Below are positions 1-10,146 of a DNA stretch of 64,000 nt, one piece after another (within the stretch, counting starts at the first letter, position 1; each line of letters starts with the position of its first letter). Location of the stretch: assembly GCA_031316155.1 (NCBI GenBank), contig JALDRB010000012.1:62001-126000 (forward strand). Reading direction: 5' to 3'. The DNA comes from Candidatus Scalindua sp. (GTDB taxonomy: Bacteria; Planctomycetota; Brocadiia; Brocadiales; Scalinduaceae). Position numbers and translations under genes: made by a program. The notes under the pieces are model-generated. The model was given only the letters and a program-made list of their open reading frames with translations, was not told the origin of the DNA and ran no database searches.

Positions 1-3000
1 CTTCACTTCATGAGTTGAAAGCTTGCTCCAGTCTAATTGATCACGATTATAATCTTGTTCAGATTGAATTACAATTACACGACCAGGATAAACTTGAGAT
101 ATATATTTTTTTAATAACTTACTGGCATATATTGAATAGACGTAGAATCTTATGAACGCCTGCGGTACAGGTCGACCTAAAAAGAGATAAGTCTTGCAAA
201 TAGCAATTTTAATTTTATTCGTTACCTTTCTATAAGGCTTCCTTATGAACCATCGAGAGACAGAGGGAAGTTTTTGCAACAGGCAAGATATCTTTTCGGT
301 ATTTTTTTGATGTTTTATATTGTTAAAACGATGGATAGCTCTTGATTTAAAAGCGTTATCTTCTCTTTGACGAGCAATGCCTGATCTCTTGATAGGCAAG
401 CATTGTGGAGAAGGATTTACCAGGAACAGTAAAGATACCTCGTGTCCGTTCTTTATCAACTGTCGGGCCATTTCAAGTGCTATTACAGCCCAGAAGCAAT
501 AGCCGCCCAGAGCATAAGGACCCTCCGGCTGTACCTTCCATATTTCCTGAACGTAGTAAGTGGCTATTTCTTCAACAGTTGAATGAATAGGAAGCTTTCC
601 ATCCTGCGTTGGGTGAATAAGCACATACAGCGGGTAGTCCTGATCCAGATAGTCTACTAAGAAAGTATCATGAACCCAAAACAGAGGAACTTTAGATCCG
701 CTCGGCTTAATTATAATTAAAGAAGAAGGGTCTGATGAGCTTTCACACATGAGACTCTCAGCCAATTGTAAGATTGTCGGATTGCGGAAAAAATCTTTAA
801 CTCCCAGATTTTTTCCTGTCGCTCTTTTGATTTCATTAATTAAACGCACAACAAGGAGTGAATGTCCTCCTAACTCAAAAAAATTATCTTTTATCCCTAC
901 CGGCTGAACATCAAGAACTTTTTCCCAAATCTTCGTTAACTGAAGTTCAAGGTCATTTCGGGGTTCCGCAAAGTTATTTTCCTCCTCGTGATAATACTGC
1001 TCAGGCTTTGGTAATGCTTTCCGGTATACCTTGCCGTGTTGCATCAAAGGAATACTATCAATGGGAACAAAAACGGAGGGGATCATGTATTCCGGAAGTT
1101 TCTTTTTCAGGAAATCACGCAGTTCACTAGTCGAATGGTTAGGACCCTTTTCTGATACGATATAAGCAACAAGTCGTTTGTTACCGGGCTCGTCTTCTCT
1201 GGCCATGACAACAACCTGATTTACACCAGGATGCTTAGCCAAGTTAGCCTCTATTTCTCCCAACTCAATCCTGTAGCCCCGGATCTTAACCTGATTATCC
1301 AAACGTCCGGAAAATTCAATATTACCGTCCGGTAAATAACGAACGATATCTCCTGTTTTGTAAAGACGCGACTTAGAATCTTGACTGAATGGATTTGGAA
1401 TAAATCTTTCCGCTGTTAACTCCGGATTGTTGAGGTATCCACGGGCCAAACCAGCGCCACTGGTGTGTAATTCACCAAATACACCAATAGGAACAGGATT
1501 GAGATGTTTATCCAATATATACACCTCTGTATTCCCGATAGGGCGTCCTATGGGTATTGACATTAATTCTTTATTCAGATCACGAGGAATAGGATAACAA
1601 CAGGTGAAAGTTGTGTTTTCCGTTGGGCCATAACCATTAATAATCCGTGTGGATGGTAAAAGCTCAAGGGCACGACGAACATGAGTAACAGACAGAGCTT
1701 CGCCTCCTATCAATAGCCGGCTTAGTGTGGATAACTCTTCTGGCGCTTCATCAATTACTATATTGAATAAAGATGAAGTTAGCCATAAGACGTTGACACC
1801 ATATTTCTTGATTGCACTACCAAGACTTCCTGGTGTAGGAACCCTTTCAGGAAAAAGGACCAATTTGGCGCCATGCAACAAGGCCCCCCATATCTCAAAC
1901 GTGGAAGCATCAAAAGAAATTGTTGCCAGTTGAAGAATGGTTTGCTCCGCGTTCATGGGAACATAATCAACCCCAAATAACAGCCGAACAACCCCGCGAT
2001 GAGGAACCTCCACCCCCTTTGGAATCCCTGTAGACCCGGAAGTGTAAATCACATAAACAAGATCTTCAGAATTTGACAAATTGGACAGGTTTTCTACACC
2101 GTAACTTGAACTCTTTTCTTTCACTTCACCCATACAGATTACCTGCACTCCTTCAACAGGAAGAATATCAACTACGTTCTTATCTGTTATTAAAACAGGG
2201 GCTTTAGTGTCCACTAACATAAACTCCAAACGCTCTTTGGGATAGGCTGGGTCTAAAGGAACATAAGCTCCTCCTGCCTTTAGAATACCTAAAAGAGAAA
2301 TGACTAACTCTATGGAACGCTCCATGGAAATTCCCACTAAGATATCAGGACCAACCCCGCATTCCCTCAAATAATAAGCCAGCTGATTAGCGCTATTATT
2401 TAATTCCTTATAGGTCAACTGCATATCCTCGCATACCACGGCAACTGCATTAGGCGTCTTTTCTGCCTGCGATTCAAAAATTTGATGAATACACTTATTA
2501 TTGGGATAGGATGTTTTGGTATTATTCCATTCCAGGATCAACTGGTTCTGTTCAACTTTTGTAAGAATTGGCAGGGCGGAGACTCTGCTACCAAAATTTT
2601 TTGTGATGCTTTCCAGCAGGGTTTGATAATGGTCCAGCATCCGCCTTATGGTATCTCGGTTAAAAAGATCTGTATTATATTCCATCCTTACCATCAAACC
2701 CTGTTCCGTTTCGCTGACAAACAGGGTTAAATCAAATTTTGATGTTTTGGAATCTACATTTACTGGTTTCAACGTCAAATTAGACATTTCCAGGGAACCT
2801 GAAGGAGCATTCTCAAAGGCAAACATCACCTGGAAAAGGGGAGGATGACTTAAATTCCGCTCCGGCTGCAACTCTTCTACCAGCTTCTCAAACGGCAAAT
2901 CCTGGTTTTCAAATGCGTTTATAGTCACTTGCCGTACCTGTTTAAGGAATTCTGAAAATGTAGGATTATGAGAAAAATCGACGCGAAAAACCAGTGTGTT

Positions 3001-6000
3001 AACAAAAAAACCAATAAGCTTCTCTGTTTCACTGCGAGTACGATTAGCAATGGGAGAACCTACCACAATATTCGTTTGCCCTGTATAGCGATGAAGCAAT
3101 ATTTGAAAGGCAGACAGCGTGGTCATAAAAAGAGTAACCTCTTCTTCGCAACTGAGTTTTTTCAAATCCTCACCGAGACTTACCGGTAAAATCATACTTT
3201 GCACTGTACCCATAAAGCTTTGTATCATGGGCCTGGGATGATCATTAGGCAATTGAAGCATAGAGGGAGCACCATTTAACTGGTACTTCCAATAATTAAG
3301 CTGATTCTCTAATTCCTCTTCTTTCATCCACCCATTCTGCCATTCTGCAAAATCAGCATACTGGATAGGCAGTTCCGAAAGTGGCGATTGTTCATTTGAA
3401 CAAAAAGCAGCATATAAAGTCCCTAATTCCTGATTCATCACAGTTATAGACCAGCCATCCGAAATAATATGGTGAATGGTCAATAAAAATACATGTTCAT
3501 CATCTTTCAGTTTTAATAAAGTTGTCCTTAACAATGGACCACAGGACAGATCAAACGGCTTTTGGGCCTCCCCGTTAATTAGTCTTTGTATCTCACACTC
3601 ACAATCATCATCAGTAAAATCACAGATATCTATTAGTGGTAAGTCAAGGTTCAGGTTCGGTTTTATAACCTGAACAGGTTCACCTTCTTTGACTGTAAAC
3701 GTGGTCCGTAGTGACTCATGCCTGCTTACAATAGTATTAATCGCTTTATGTAACGCATCTACGTTAAGATAACCAACCAGGCGAAAAGCCATTGGAATGT
3801 TATAAAGGCAGCTTCCGGGATTATACTGGTCTAAAAACCAGAGTCTCTTCTGGGCAAAAGAAAGAATTGCGGGGGTTGTATTTTTTCTTCGTAGAATAGG
3901 TTTTAAACCTTTAATAACAGGAGTTTCTTCTTTATTTGTTTTTAAATTTTGGGCCTCTAATATTTTTTCTGAAAGACCAGCTATTGTTGGTGACAAAAAG
4001 AATGTTTGCAAAGGGAACTCTACATTAAACGCAACCATAGCACGAACCATAACCTGGGCAGCACGAAGAGAATGCCCTCCAAGTTCAAAGAAATTATCAT
4101 AGATCCCAATTTGCTTAAGCTTTAAAACATCACACCAGATTTTAGCAAGTTCCTTTTCTACAGATGTACGTGGAGCAACAAATTCTTTTTCCAGTTCAGG
4201 CCGCTTCTGATCAGGTATTGGCAGAGCTTCGCGATCTACCTTGCCATTCGGTGTTAGAGGTATAGAATCCAGCATCATGAAAACCGAAGGTATCATGTGT
4301 TCCGGAAGTTTCTTTTTTAGGAAATCCCGCAGTTCATGAGTTAAAGGTTTGAAACCTTCTTCAGGAACCACATAGGCAACCAATCGTTTGTTATCGGGTT
4401 CATCTTCACGTGCCAACACTATAACATCTCTTATATGAGGATGCTGCACGAGCAATGACTCTATCCCCCCTAATTCGATACGAAAACCTCGAATTTTTAC
4501 CTGATGGTCTATACGGCCAAGAAACTCCATGTTACCATCCGGTAAATAGCGGGCCAGGTCTCCTGTTTTATAAAGCCGTGCCATGGAATCCTTGCTAAAA
4601 GGGTTAGAGATGAACTTTTGTGCGCTTAACTCAGGACGATTAAGATAACCTCTTGCTAATCCCTCTCCGCCTATATGTAATTCTCCAGGAATGCCAATAG
4701 GAACGGGTCGTTGGTTTTGATCCAATAGAAAAATTTCAGTATTGGCAATTGGCCTTCCAATAGGAATTGCATTTAACAGGTTTGTCTGATTTGAAACCTC
4801 GTATACACAACATCCAACAACTGCCTCTGTTGGTCCATATTCATTAATTATTCTGATGTCAGGCGCATTGGTACGCCAGAATGATATCTGTTTTCCCAAC
4901 AAAGCCTCGCCCCCTATAATAAAAGCCTTTGTTTGAATTGCTGCTTCCTGCTCCGGCAACAACTGATTGAGAATCTCTAAATAAGCAGGAGTAATTTTGA
5001 CAAGACTGAAATGATTGTATGAACGTAAAGCTTTACAAAGGGATTCTATTTCATCCTTCTCAGGTAAAAGCAAAACTCTTTTTCCGACTAATAAAGGAGA
5101 AAATAAACTTGTTATAGTAGCATCAAATGCGATTGAAGAGTTGACAGGAGCTCCGGAACCTCCGGCTACATCGTAATTTTTCGTGCACCAGCTTAAGTAA
5201 TTAACAAGACTTTTATGCATAATCATTGTTCCTTTGGGTTTCCCGGTAGAACCGGAAGTATACATGACATAGCACAAGCTATTAGGCTGAACCCCGTTTT
5301 CAGGATTCACCTTTTTTTCTTGTTCAATTGTTGTCCACTCTGAATCTATGCATATTGCACGGCTTTTGAATTTTGAAAGATTTTGCAGGAGTCGCTTTTG
5401 AGTTAAAACAATAGATGCCTCAGAATCTTCTAACATAAAAACCAATCGATCGTTAGGGTATTCCGGGTCCAAAGGCACATAAGCTCCACCGCTTTTAAGA
5501 ATGCCTAAAATCCCTACAATCATTTCCAGCGAACGCTCCATGCAAATCGCAACCAAAACATCAGGTCCAACACCTTTCTCTATAAGGTAACCAGCAAGTT
5601 GATTAGCGCGTTCATTTAATTCTTTATAGGTTAACTGCATCCCCTCATAGATAACCGCAACAGAGTCAGGATATCTTTCTGCTGTAGTTTCAAAGATTTG
5701 ATGAACGCACTGATCATTGGGATAATCCTGTTGTGTACTATTCCATTCAACTAAAATCTGATGCCGCTCGGCAGCTGTCAATAAAGGCAAGTCTAAAAGG
5801 CATTGATTTGGGTTTGCAGCTATTCCCTCAAGGAGTGTTATAAAATGACCAGACATCCGGTTAATGGCAGGAGCATCAAAGCGGGAATGGTTATATACAA
5901 TTTCCTGTAAAAGCCGCGGTTCCCGATGAACAGCAAGTGCAAGAGGATAATTTGTTTGCTTATCAACAGTATCAAAAACTACAATGCTCTCAAAAAGCAA

Positions 6001-6540
6001 ATGATCTTGAGGAAAGCCGCACCATGTATTAATTTCCTTTAAAGAGACATTTTCAAATTTCCGAAAAGCATCTCGCTGAATTTTGAGCTCTTTGAGCCAT
6101 GGGATTAATAACATTTTAGGATGGACTTGCACCCTGAATGGTAAGGTATTGTTGAAAAAACCGGCTGTTAATTGTTCTTCTTCCATAACTGACTGACAGC
6201 ATGATTTACTAACTCCAAAGACAATATCTTCCTCACTGCTATACCGGTTCAAAAGCAAAGCCCATACTCCCAGGATAAGGTCTTCCAAAGCCAATTGCTG
6301 TTGTTGCATCAGGAGCTGTAATGCGGATTTCAACTCCTCTGAAAGTCGAATTTCTTTTTCCCCATATCCATCTTTATTAACTGGACCAGGCGAAAAAGCA
6401 CAATCCACAACCAATGGAATAGAGGCTGTAAATCCTTTGAGATTGCGCTGCCAAAAACTCTTTACCGTCTCGTTTGTATTTATGTTAGATTCTTTCATTA
6501 TCAAAAGTTTTTGTGCCTCTTCTTCTGACATATTTCCCAT
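1..6540 (-). CDS. Nonribosomal peptide synthetase, two modules plus thioesterase, 3' end outside window
   Basis: The minus-strand frame is open from about 6540 to the window edge (about 2180 codons). Domain order: a C-terminal half of a condensation domain (about 6500-5800), adenylation A1 with YTSGSTGKPKG near 5250, carrier T1 with FFELGGHSL near 4080, a full condensation domain with HHIISDG near 3465, adenylation A2 with YTSGSTGIPKG near 2035, carrier T2 near 870, then a thioesterase with GGYCFWA near 500. By eye the A1 specificity residues read D-A-T-K-I-G-E-V-G-K, close to the Asn-type code. A2 reads roughly D-A-F-L-L-G-G-T-F-K, a hydrophobic (Val/Ile-like) pocket. Both are inference. ATG at 6540 has a close GGGAG; ATG 6531 and TTG 6609 are alternatives. 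It lies 73 bp after the carbamoyltransferase stop on the same strand, so they are probably co-transcribed. It would make a short peptide released by the thioesterase. Confidence 0.9.
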   Translation of the reverse strand, partial: MGNMSEEEAQKLLIMKESNINTNETVKSFWQRNLKGFTASIPLVVDCAFSPGPVNKDGYGEKEIRLSEELKSALQLLMQQQQLALEDLILGVWALLLNRYSSEEDIVFGVSKSCCQSVMEEEQLTAGFFNNTLPFRVQVHPKMLLIPWLKELKIQRDAFRKFENVSLKEINTWCGFPQDHLLFESIVVFDTVDKQTNYPLALAVHREPRLLQEIVYNHSRFDAPAINRMSGHFITLLEGIAANPNQCLLDLPLLTAAERHQILVEWNSTQQDYPNDQCVHQIFETTAERYPDSVAVIYEGMQLTYKELNERANQLAGYLIEKGVGPDVLVAICMERSLEMIVGILGILKSGGAYVPLDPEYPNDRLVFMLEDSEASIVLTQKRLLQNLSKFKSRAICIDSEWTTIEQEKKVNPENGVQPNSLCYVMYTSGSTGKPKGTMIMHKSLVNYLSWCTKNYDVAGGSGAPVNSSIAFDATITSLFSPLLVGKRVLLLPEKDEIESLCKALRSYNHFSLVKITPAYLEILNQLLPEQEAAIQTKAFIIGGEALLGKQISFWRTNAPDIRIINEYGPTEAVVGCCVYEVSNQTNLLNAIPIGRPIANTEIFLLDQNQRPVPIGIPGELHIGGEGLARGYLNRPELSAQKFISNPFSKDSMARLYKTGDLARYLPDGNMEFLGRIDHQVKIRGFRIELGGIESLLVQHPHIRDVIVLAREDEPDNKRLVAYVVPEEGFKPLTHELRDFLKKKLPEHMIPSVFMMLDSIPLTPNGKVDREALPIPDQKRPELEKEFVAPRTSVEKELAKIWCDVLKLKQIGIYDNFFELGGHSLRAAQVMVRAMVAFNVEFPLQTFFLSPTIAGLSEKILEAQNLKTNKEETPVIKGLKPILRRKNTTPAILSFAQKRLWFLDQYNPGSCLYNIPMAFRLVGYLNVDALHKAINTIVSRHESLRTTFTVKEGEPVQVIKPNLNLDLPLIDICDFTDDDCECEIQRLINGEAQKPFDLSCGPLLRTTLLKLKDDEHVFLLTIHHIISDGWSITVMNQELGTLYAAFCSNEQSPLSELPIQYADFAEWQNGWMKEEELENQLNYWKYQLNGAPSMLQLPNDHPRPMIQSFMGTVQSMILPVSLGEDLKKLSCEEEVTLFMTTLSAFQILLHRYTGQTNIVVGSPIANRTRSETEKLIGFFVNTLVFRVDFSHNPTFSEFLKQVRQVTINAFENQDLPFEKLVEELQPERNLSHPPLFQVMFAFENAPSGSLEMSNLTLKPVNVDSKTSKFDLTLFVSETEQGLMVRMEYNTDLFNRDTIRRMLDHYQTLLESITKNFGSRVSALPILTKVEQNQLILEWNNTKTSYPNNKCIHQIFESQAEKTPNAVAVVCEDMQLTYKELNNSANQLAYYLRECGVGPDILVGISMERSIELVISLLGILKAGGAYVPLDPAYPKERLEFMLVDTKAPVLITDKNVVDILPVEGVQVICMGEVKEKSSSYGVENLSNLSNSEDLVYVIYTSGSTGIPKGVEVPHRGVVRLLFGVDYVPMNAEQTILQLATISFDASTFEIWGALLHGAKLVLFPERVPTPGSLGSAIKKYGVNVLWLTSSLFNIVIDEAPEELSTLSRLLIGGEALSVTHVRRALELLPSTRIINGYGPTENTTFTCCYPIPRDLNKELMSIPIGRPIGNTEVYILDKHLNPVPIGVFGELHTSGAGLARGYLNNPELTAERFIPNPFSQDSKSRLYKTGDIVRYLPDGNIEFSGRLDNQVKIRGYRIELGEIEANLAKHPGVNQVVVMAREDEPGNKRLVAYIVSEKGPNHSTSELRDFLKKKLPEYMIPSVFVPIDSIPLMQHGKVYRKALPKPEQYYHEEENNFAEPRNDLELQLTKIWEKVLDVQPVGIKDNFFELGGHSLLVVRLINEIKRATGKNLGVKDFFRNPTILQLAESLMCESSSDPSSLIIIKPSGSKVPLFWVHDTFLVDYLDQDYPLYVLIHPTQDGKLPIHSTVEEIATYYVQEIWKVQPEGPYALGGYCFWAVIALEMARQLIKNGHEVSLLFLVNPSPQCLPIKRSGIARQREDNAFKSRAIHRFNNIKHQKNTEKISCLLQKLPSVSRWFIRKPYRKVTNKIKIAICKTYLFLGRPVPQAFIRFYVYSIYASKLLKKYISQVYPGRVIVIQSEQDYNRDQLDWSKLSTHEVK

Positions 6541-6613
6541 TTCTCCCAACAAACTTTCCAGTTCATCGTCCTGGTCCTTATCCGGTTTCCATGTAACAAA
6601 AATATTCAATCGT

Positions 6614-8395
6614 TTACGATAATATCGCAGGATGCCTTGTACATTTAAAGTTACCCAAATAAAGACAGTGCAAATCAACTTTCAAAAATGTTTCCACAGC
6701 CTCCTCAGGTGTTTCAATAATCGCTTGTCCGCGTACATTAAATGATGTATTTATTACACAGGGGATATCTTGCAGCTCTCCCACTTTTTTGATTAAGCGA
6801 TAAAATTTCATATTTTCCTCTGGGCTGACAATTTGTAAGCGTGCACTACCATCAACATGGGTAATACCCGGTAATATATTTTGCCACTGTTCTTTAACAC
6901 GGCAAGTTGCCAGCATAAATGCAAAAGGGTAGGCTATATGATAATCAAAATAATCAGCAGCCGTTTCTTGAATCATTGCCGGGGCAAATGGTCGAAAATC
7001 CTCTCTTAATTTTACAATGCGATTTAAATGTTGTTTAATATCTAAACACATCGGATTAGCTAAAATAGAACGATGTCCCAAAGCACGAGGGCCAAACTCC
7101 ATTTCATCCTGGAACCAGGCAATAATTTTATCAGAAACGATTGCTTGTGCTGCGTCTGTGATTAAATCAGATATATCATTAAAATATTCGACGCTTAGTT
7201 GATCAACGTACTTACTGATCGCAGCTTGATAAGATGAAGTTTGATAAGCCGAACCATAAAAAGGCAGTTGTTCTGGCCTTAAGCATCGTAATGCAGAAGG
7301 TTTAGTTTGTGCTGCACGGTAAAAAGCCGCACCCAGAGCAGTACCATCATCACCTGATGCTGCTTGGATATAAATATTTTTAAATTGTTTTTTGGCAATT
7401 AGTTTACCATTAAAAGTGCAATTTAACGCAACACCTCCAGCCATACATAAATATCTGCTATTTGTCATGCTTTGCCAATAATCGATAATATGAAATAATG
7501 TTTTTTCTAAACAAGCTTGTAAGCCGGCGGCAAAATCTTTATGTATTTGTTCTAAAATCTCATGAGGCTCCCGTCTTGGTAATATCTCTTTATTTAAATA
7601 AGTATAAATTTTGCGATTGAAAATATCTGAATGAAGACTGTTTGCTAGTTTTTTTAAATGAACTTTATATTGACCATTATCTTGCAATTCAACAGCTTTG
7701 TGAAAAAACCCGGTAAAAGCTTCCGGATTACCATAAGGTGCCAGTCCCATCACCTTGTATTCGTCAGAAAATACTTTAAACCCTAAATGGCGCGTAGCAA
7801 TTCCATACAAAATACCAAGAGAATCGCTTATATCAAAACTGGCTAATTGTCTGAAGTTTCCTGACTCAACATAATAAACTGTTAGAGAATTTACTTCACC
7901 CATGCCATCACAAACGATACAAAGGCAATCTGAAAATCTTGATGGATAATAAGCACTAGCAGCATGTGCTAAATGATGCTCAACAGGGGAAAATATTTTT
8001 TCGATGTTAGTTTTGAAATATTTTGAGAAAAGCTGACATTGACGCCTGGGATTTAAGACTTGCTGATAATAATCTGGATAAAGCAACGAAAAAACATCAG
8101 CAAATTTACCATAATCAAAACCATGTGCAAATATATCAACATCATCGATGCTGACATTAGCACGTTGCAAGCAAAAATTTATAGCATTAACCGGAAAATC
8201 ACCACTGTGTTTTTCTCGATTAAAACGTTCTTCGGCTGCCGCGGCAATTACTTTGCCGTCGATCAAAATTGCTGCTGCGCTATCAAAGCCCTGGGCGATA
8301 TATTCTTCGCCAGGCTCTAGAGTAAAATTTTCTCGATTAAAATCAACAGCTCCGTCTAGGCCACTAAAGCCCAGAACTACTTGTTTATCACTCAA
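6614..8395 (-). CDS. Carbamoyltransferase, NodU/CmcH family
   Basis: 593 residues, close to the usual length of the family. The N-terminal ASKHA-like domain carries HHLAHAASAYYPS at residues 140-152, and the C-terminal domain carries GPRALGHRSILANP near residue 440 and a late NTSFNVRGQAI segment. Together these are the signature of O-carbamoyltransferases that use carbamoyl phosphate and ATP (through a carbamoyl-adenylate) to decorate natural products. The stop is 73 bp before the first ATG of the peptide synthetase, same strand. It probably carbamoylates the peptide made there or a building block for it. The substrate cannot be read from sequence. Confidence 0.92.
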   Translation of the reverse strand: MSDKQVVLGFSGLDGAVDFNRENFTLEPGEEYIAQGFDSAAAILIDGKVIAAAAEERFNREKHSGDFPVNAINFCLQRANVSIDDVDIFAHGFDYGKFADVFSLLYPDYYQQVLNPRRQCQLFSKYFKTNIEKIFSPVEHHLAHAASAYYPSRFSDCLCIVCDGMGEVNSLTVYYVESGNFRQLASFDISDSLGILYGIATRHLGFKVFSDEYKVMGLAPYGNPEAFTGFFHKAVELQDNGQYKVHLKKLANSLHSDIFNRKIYTYLNKEILPRREPHEILEQIHKDFAAGLQACLEKTLFHIIDYWQSMTNSRYLCMAGGVALNCTFNGKLIAKKQFKNIYIQAASGDDGTALGAAFYRAAQTKPSALRCLRPEQLPFYGSAYQTSSYQAAISKYVDQLSVEYFNDISDLITDAAQAIVSDKIIAWFQDEMEFGPRALGHRSILANPMCLDIKQHLNRIVKLREDFRPFAPAMIQETAADYFDYHIAYPFAFMLATCRVKEQWQNILPGITHVDGSARLQIVSPEENMKFYRLIKKVGELQDIPCVINTSFNVRGQAIIETPEEAVETFLKVDLHCLYLGNFKCTRHPAILS

Positions 8396-8456
8396 ATTCT
8401 ACCTCGTATTCTATCTACCAGTAACTAACATTTATAAATATGGTTAAATTCAAATT

Positions 8457-9178
8457 TCAGTACTGCCGGTAATTAATCTTACACCTGGGCCCTTCTACAG
8501 CAAGGGCTGCTTTATAACCTTGTCCCATATTTAGATCCTCGATCCAAAAGCTGGAGGTTTCTTCGGGGTTAATCTTAGTAGAAATTAATTCAGCCGGTTC
8601 TCCGGGAATCAGTGACACTACAAATTGGTCCATCCCCGATGCAATGCCTTTGCCGGTAGCTTTTAAATAAGCCTCTTTTCTGGCCCAACATGTGAAAAAT
8701 GCTTCTTTTCTTATTTTTTTTGGAAGAGAAAAAAATCTTTTAACAATTTGTTCATCAGCAAAATCCGGACGGATAAATTCAATGTCAACACCTATCCTTC
8801 GATTAAGTGAGACGGCATAAAGAATGAGTTCGTTAGAGTAAGATACATTGAAATTCAGTTCCTCGTCACTGTTTTTCTCCAATTAGTTCCAGTTTTCCAT
8901 TTAGATTATAGTGGAAATGCAACTGACCGGGTTCCATTTTTCAGATAGAGCCCCAGTATTGTTCTTAATATACCGCGACCTGTAATAAAACGATTTCTGT
9001 CTTTCATGAAAACATAACGACAGGCTCTTTTCAACTCATCATCTGAAAGGGCTTGTTCAAACCTCTCTATTTCTGTCGACAATAAATCCGAAGATGCACG
9101 CCAGATATGAATCTCATCAGATTTTAAGGTAAGATATTTATGTGGATCATCTAATGTTAAATGGCGATTTTTTCCCAT
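8457..9178 (-). pseudogene. 4'-phosphopantetheinyl transferase (Sfp-type), split by two apparent 1-base insertions
   Basis: The N-terminal part (9178-8906) ends GLYLKNGTRSVAF; the C-terminal part (8882-8457) holds GVDIE and FFTCWARKEAYLKATGKG, the Mg-binding and catalytic motifs of Sfp-type enzymes that load the pantetheine arm onto carrier domains. Between them a third frame reads HYNLNGKLELIGE, exactly the missing linker. Joining all three frames needs removal of one C in the CC at 8913-8914 and one A in the run of five at 8872-8876. Both errors are homopolymer-type, so a sequencing or assembly artefact is as likely as a real mutation. The gene is first in the minus-strand biosynthetic locus, and the carrier domains downstream would need this activity. 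Confidence 0.85.
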
Positions 9179-10065
9179 GACTGTTATATTAGCTACATTG
9201 AGCGAATTTTGTTGCCTTACCCTTCAGGTTTGCGTAACTTTCAACAAATTCACATACTTATCTGATGATATGAAACGCAGATTAAAGCCTACTGTTACTA
9301 TAAGATACAATTTACAATCGCGAAATTTAGGTTAGACTAAAAGATACCATGTAAAGCTTTTTATAATCATTTATTACAAAATCTTTGAGTAGTTTATTTA
9401 CTTATACAGATAACGCATATTAATGCCTATCAAGTTTATATTAAACAATTATCATACCAAAGGCAACATATTTAACAATCCTGTAAGACATTAATATATT
9501 GGCACTTACATGCCTGGATCGCCCGCATGAGAATATTTGGAATTTTAAAAAAGTGTTTACAAAAAATTAAAAAGTCAACAATTCTATTCGGTACGGTGTT
9601 TGGTTTATGAGTGAAACAATTGAAACTCAGGAGAGGAACACTCAGTCATTTTTAATTCGGGAATATAAAATTAGGTGTTATTATTGATCATTATGGCTCT
9701 CATATAATCCCCATGGGAGTCCACGACTTTTTTTAGCTTTGAAATTGTGTTTTATTGTGTTATAAGAGGTGTGGTAAATAAGAGTTTTTTTATGAATGAC
9801 AAAGTGTTGGCATTCTGAATATTTTATGTATTTTAATACGATTCGTGTGAAGATTAAAACCGAATAGGTTTTTGGTTTTACCCGTCCAGACGGAGAGTGT
9901 GTCATAATTATAAATCTCAGTCTCTATTGTACTACATAATGCTATGATAAATTTAGACAATAAAATATATAGTATATGTTTTCCGTCTAAAAGGCATTAT
10001 GACACAGCCTCGCGGCTGACAGACTGGCCGGGCAGGCTGAAAACCAACTATTGGTTGCATCTGCA
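9179..10065. other. Intergenic region without recognisable gene
   Basis: Strongly AT-rich spacer between the divergent biosynthetic locus and the radical SAM gene. It must hold the promoters for both. A 74-codon minus-strand frame at 9681-9905 resembles nothing I know. A GC-rich inverted stretch at about 10003-10040 abuts the repeat that follows. Confidence 0.5.
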
Positions 10066-10118
10066 CCCGCTCAATTTTATCTTGGATTTTATCCGAAAAC
10101 CATTATGAGATGAGTATA
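10066..10118 (-). repeat. Partial copy of MITE-like repeat family A
   Basis: Read on the minus strand from 10118 this begins TATACTCATCTCATAATG and continues through the same inner segment (GATAAAATTGAGCG) as the copies at 32414-32590 and 57053-57191, then diverges. Only the left half is present. It ends 28 bp before the start codon of the radical SAM gene, so it may lie in that gene's leader. Confidence 0.75.
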
Positions 10119-10146
10119 GTTGTATAGAGAATAGAAAAGGAAAATA

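Noticed and set aside
9681-9905. 74-codon minus-strand frame as a gene
   Set aside because: No recognisable family, no ribosome site, AT-rich spacer composition.
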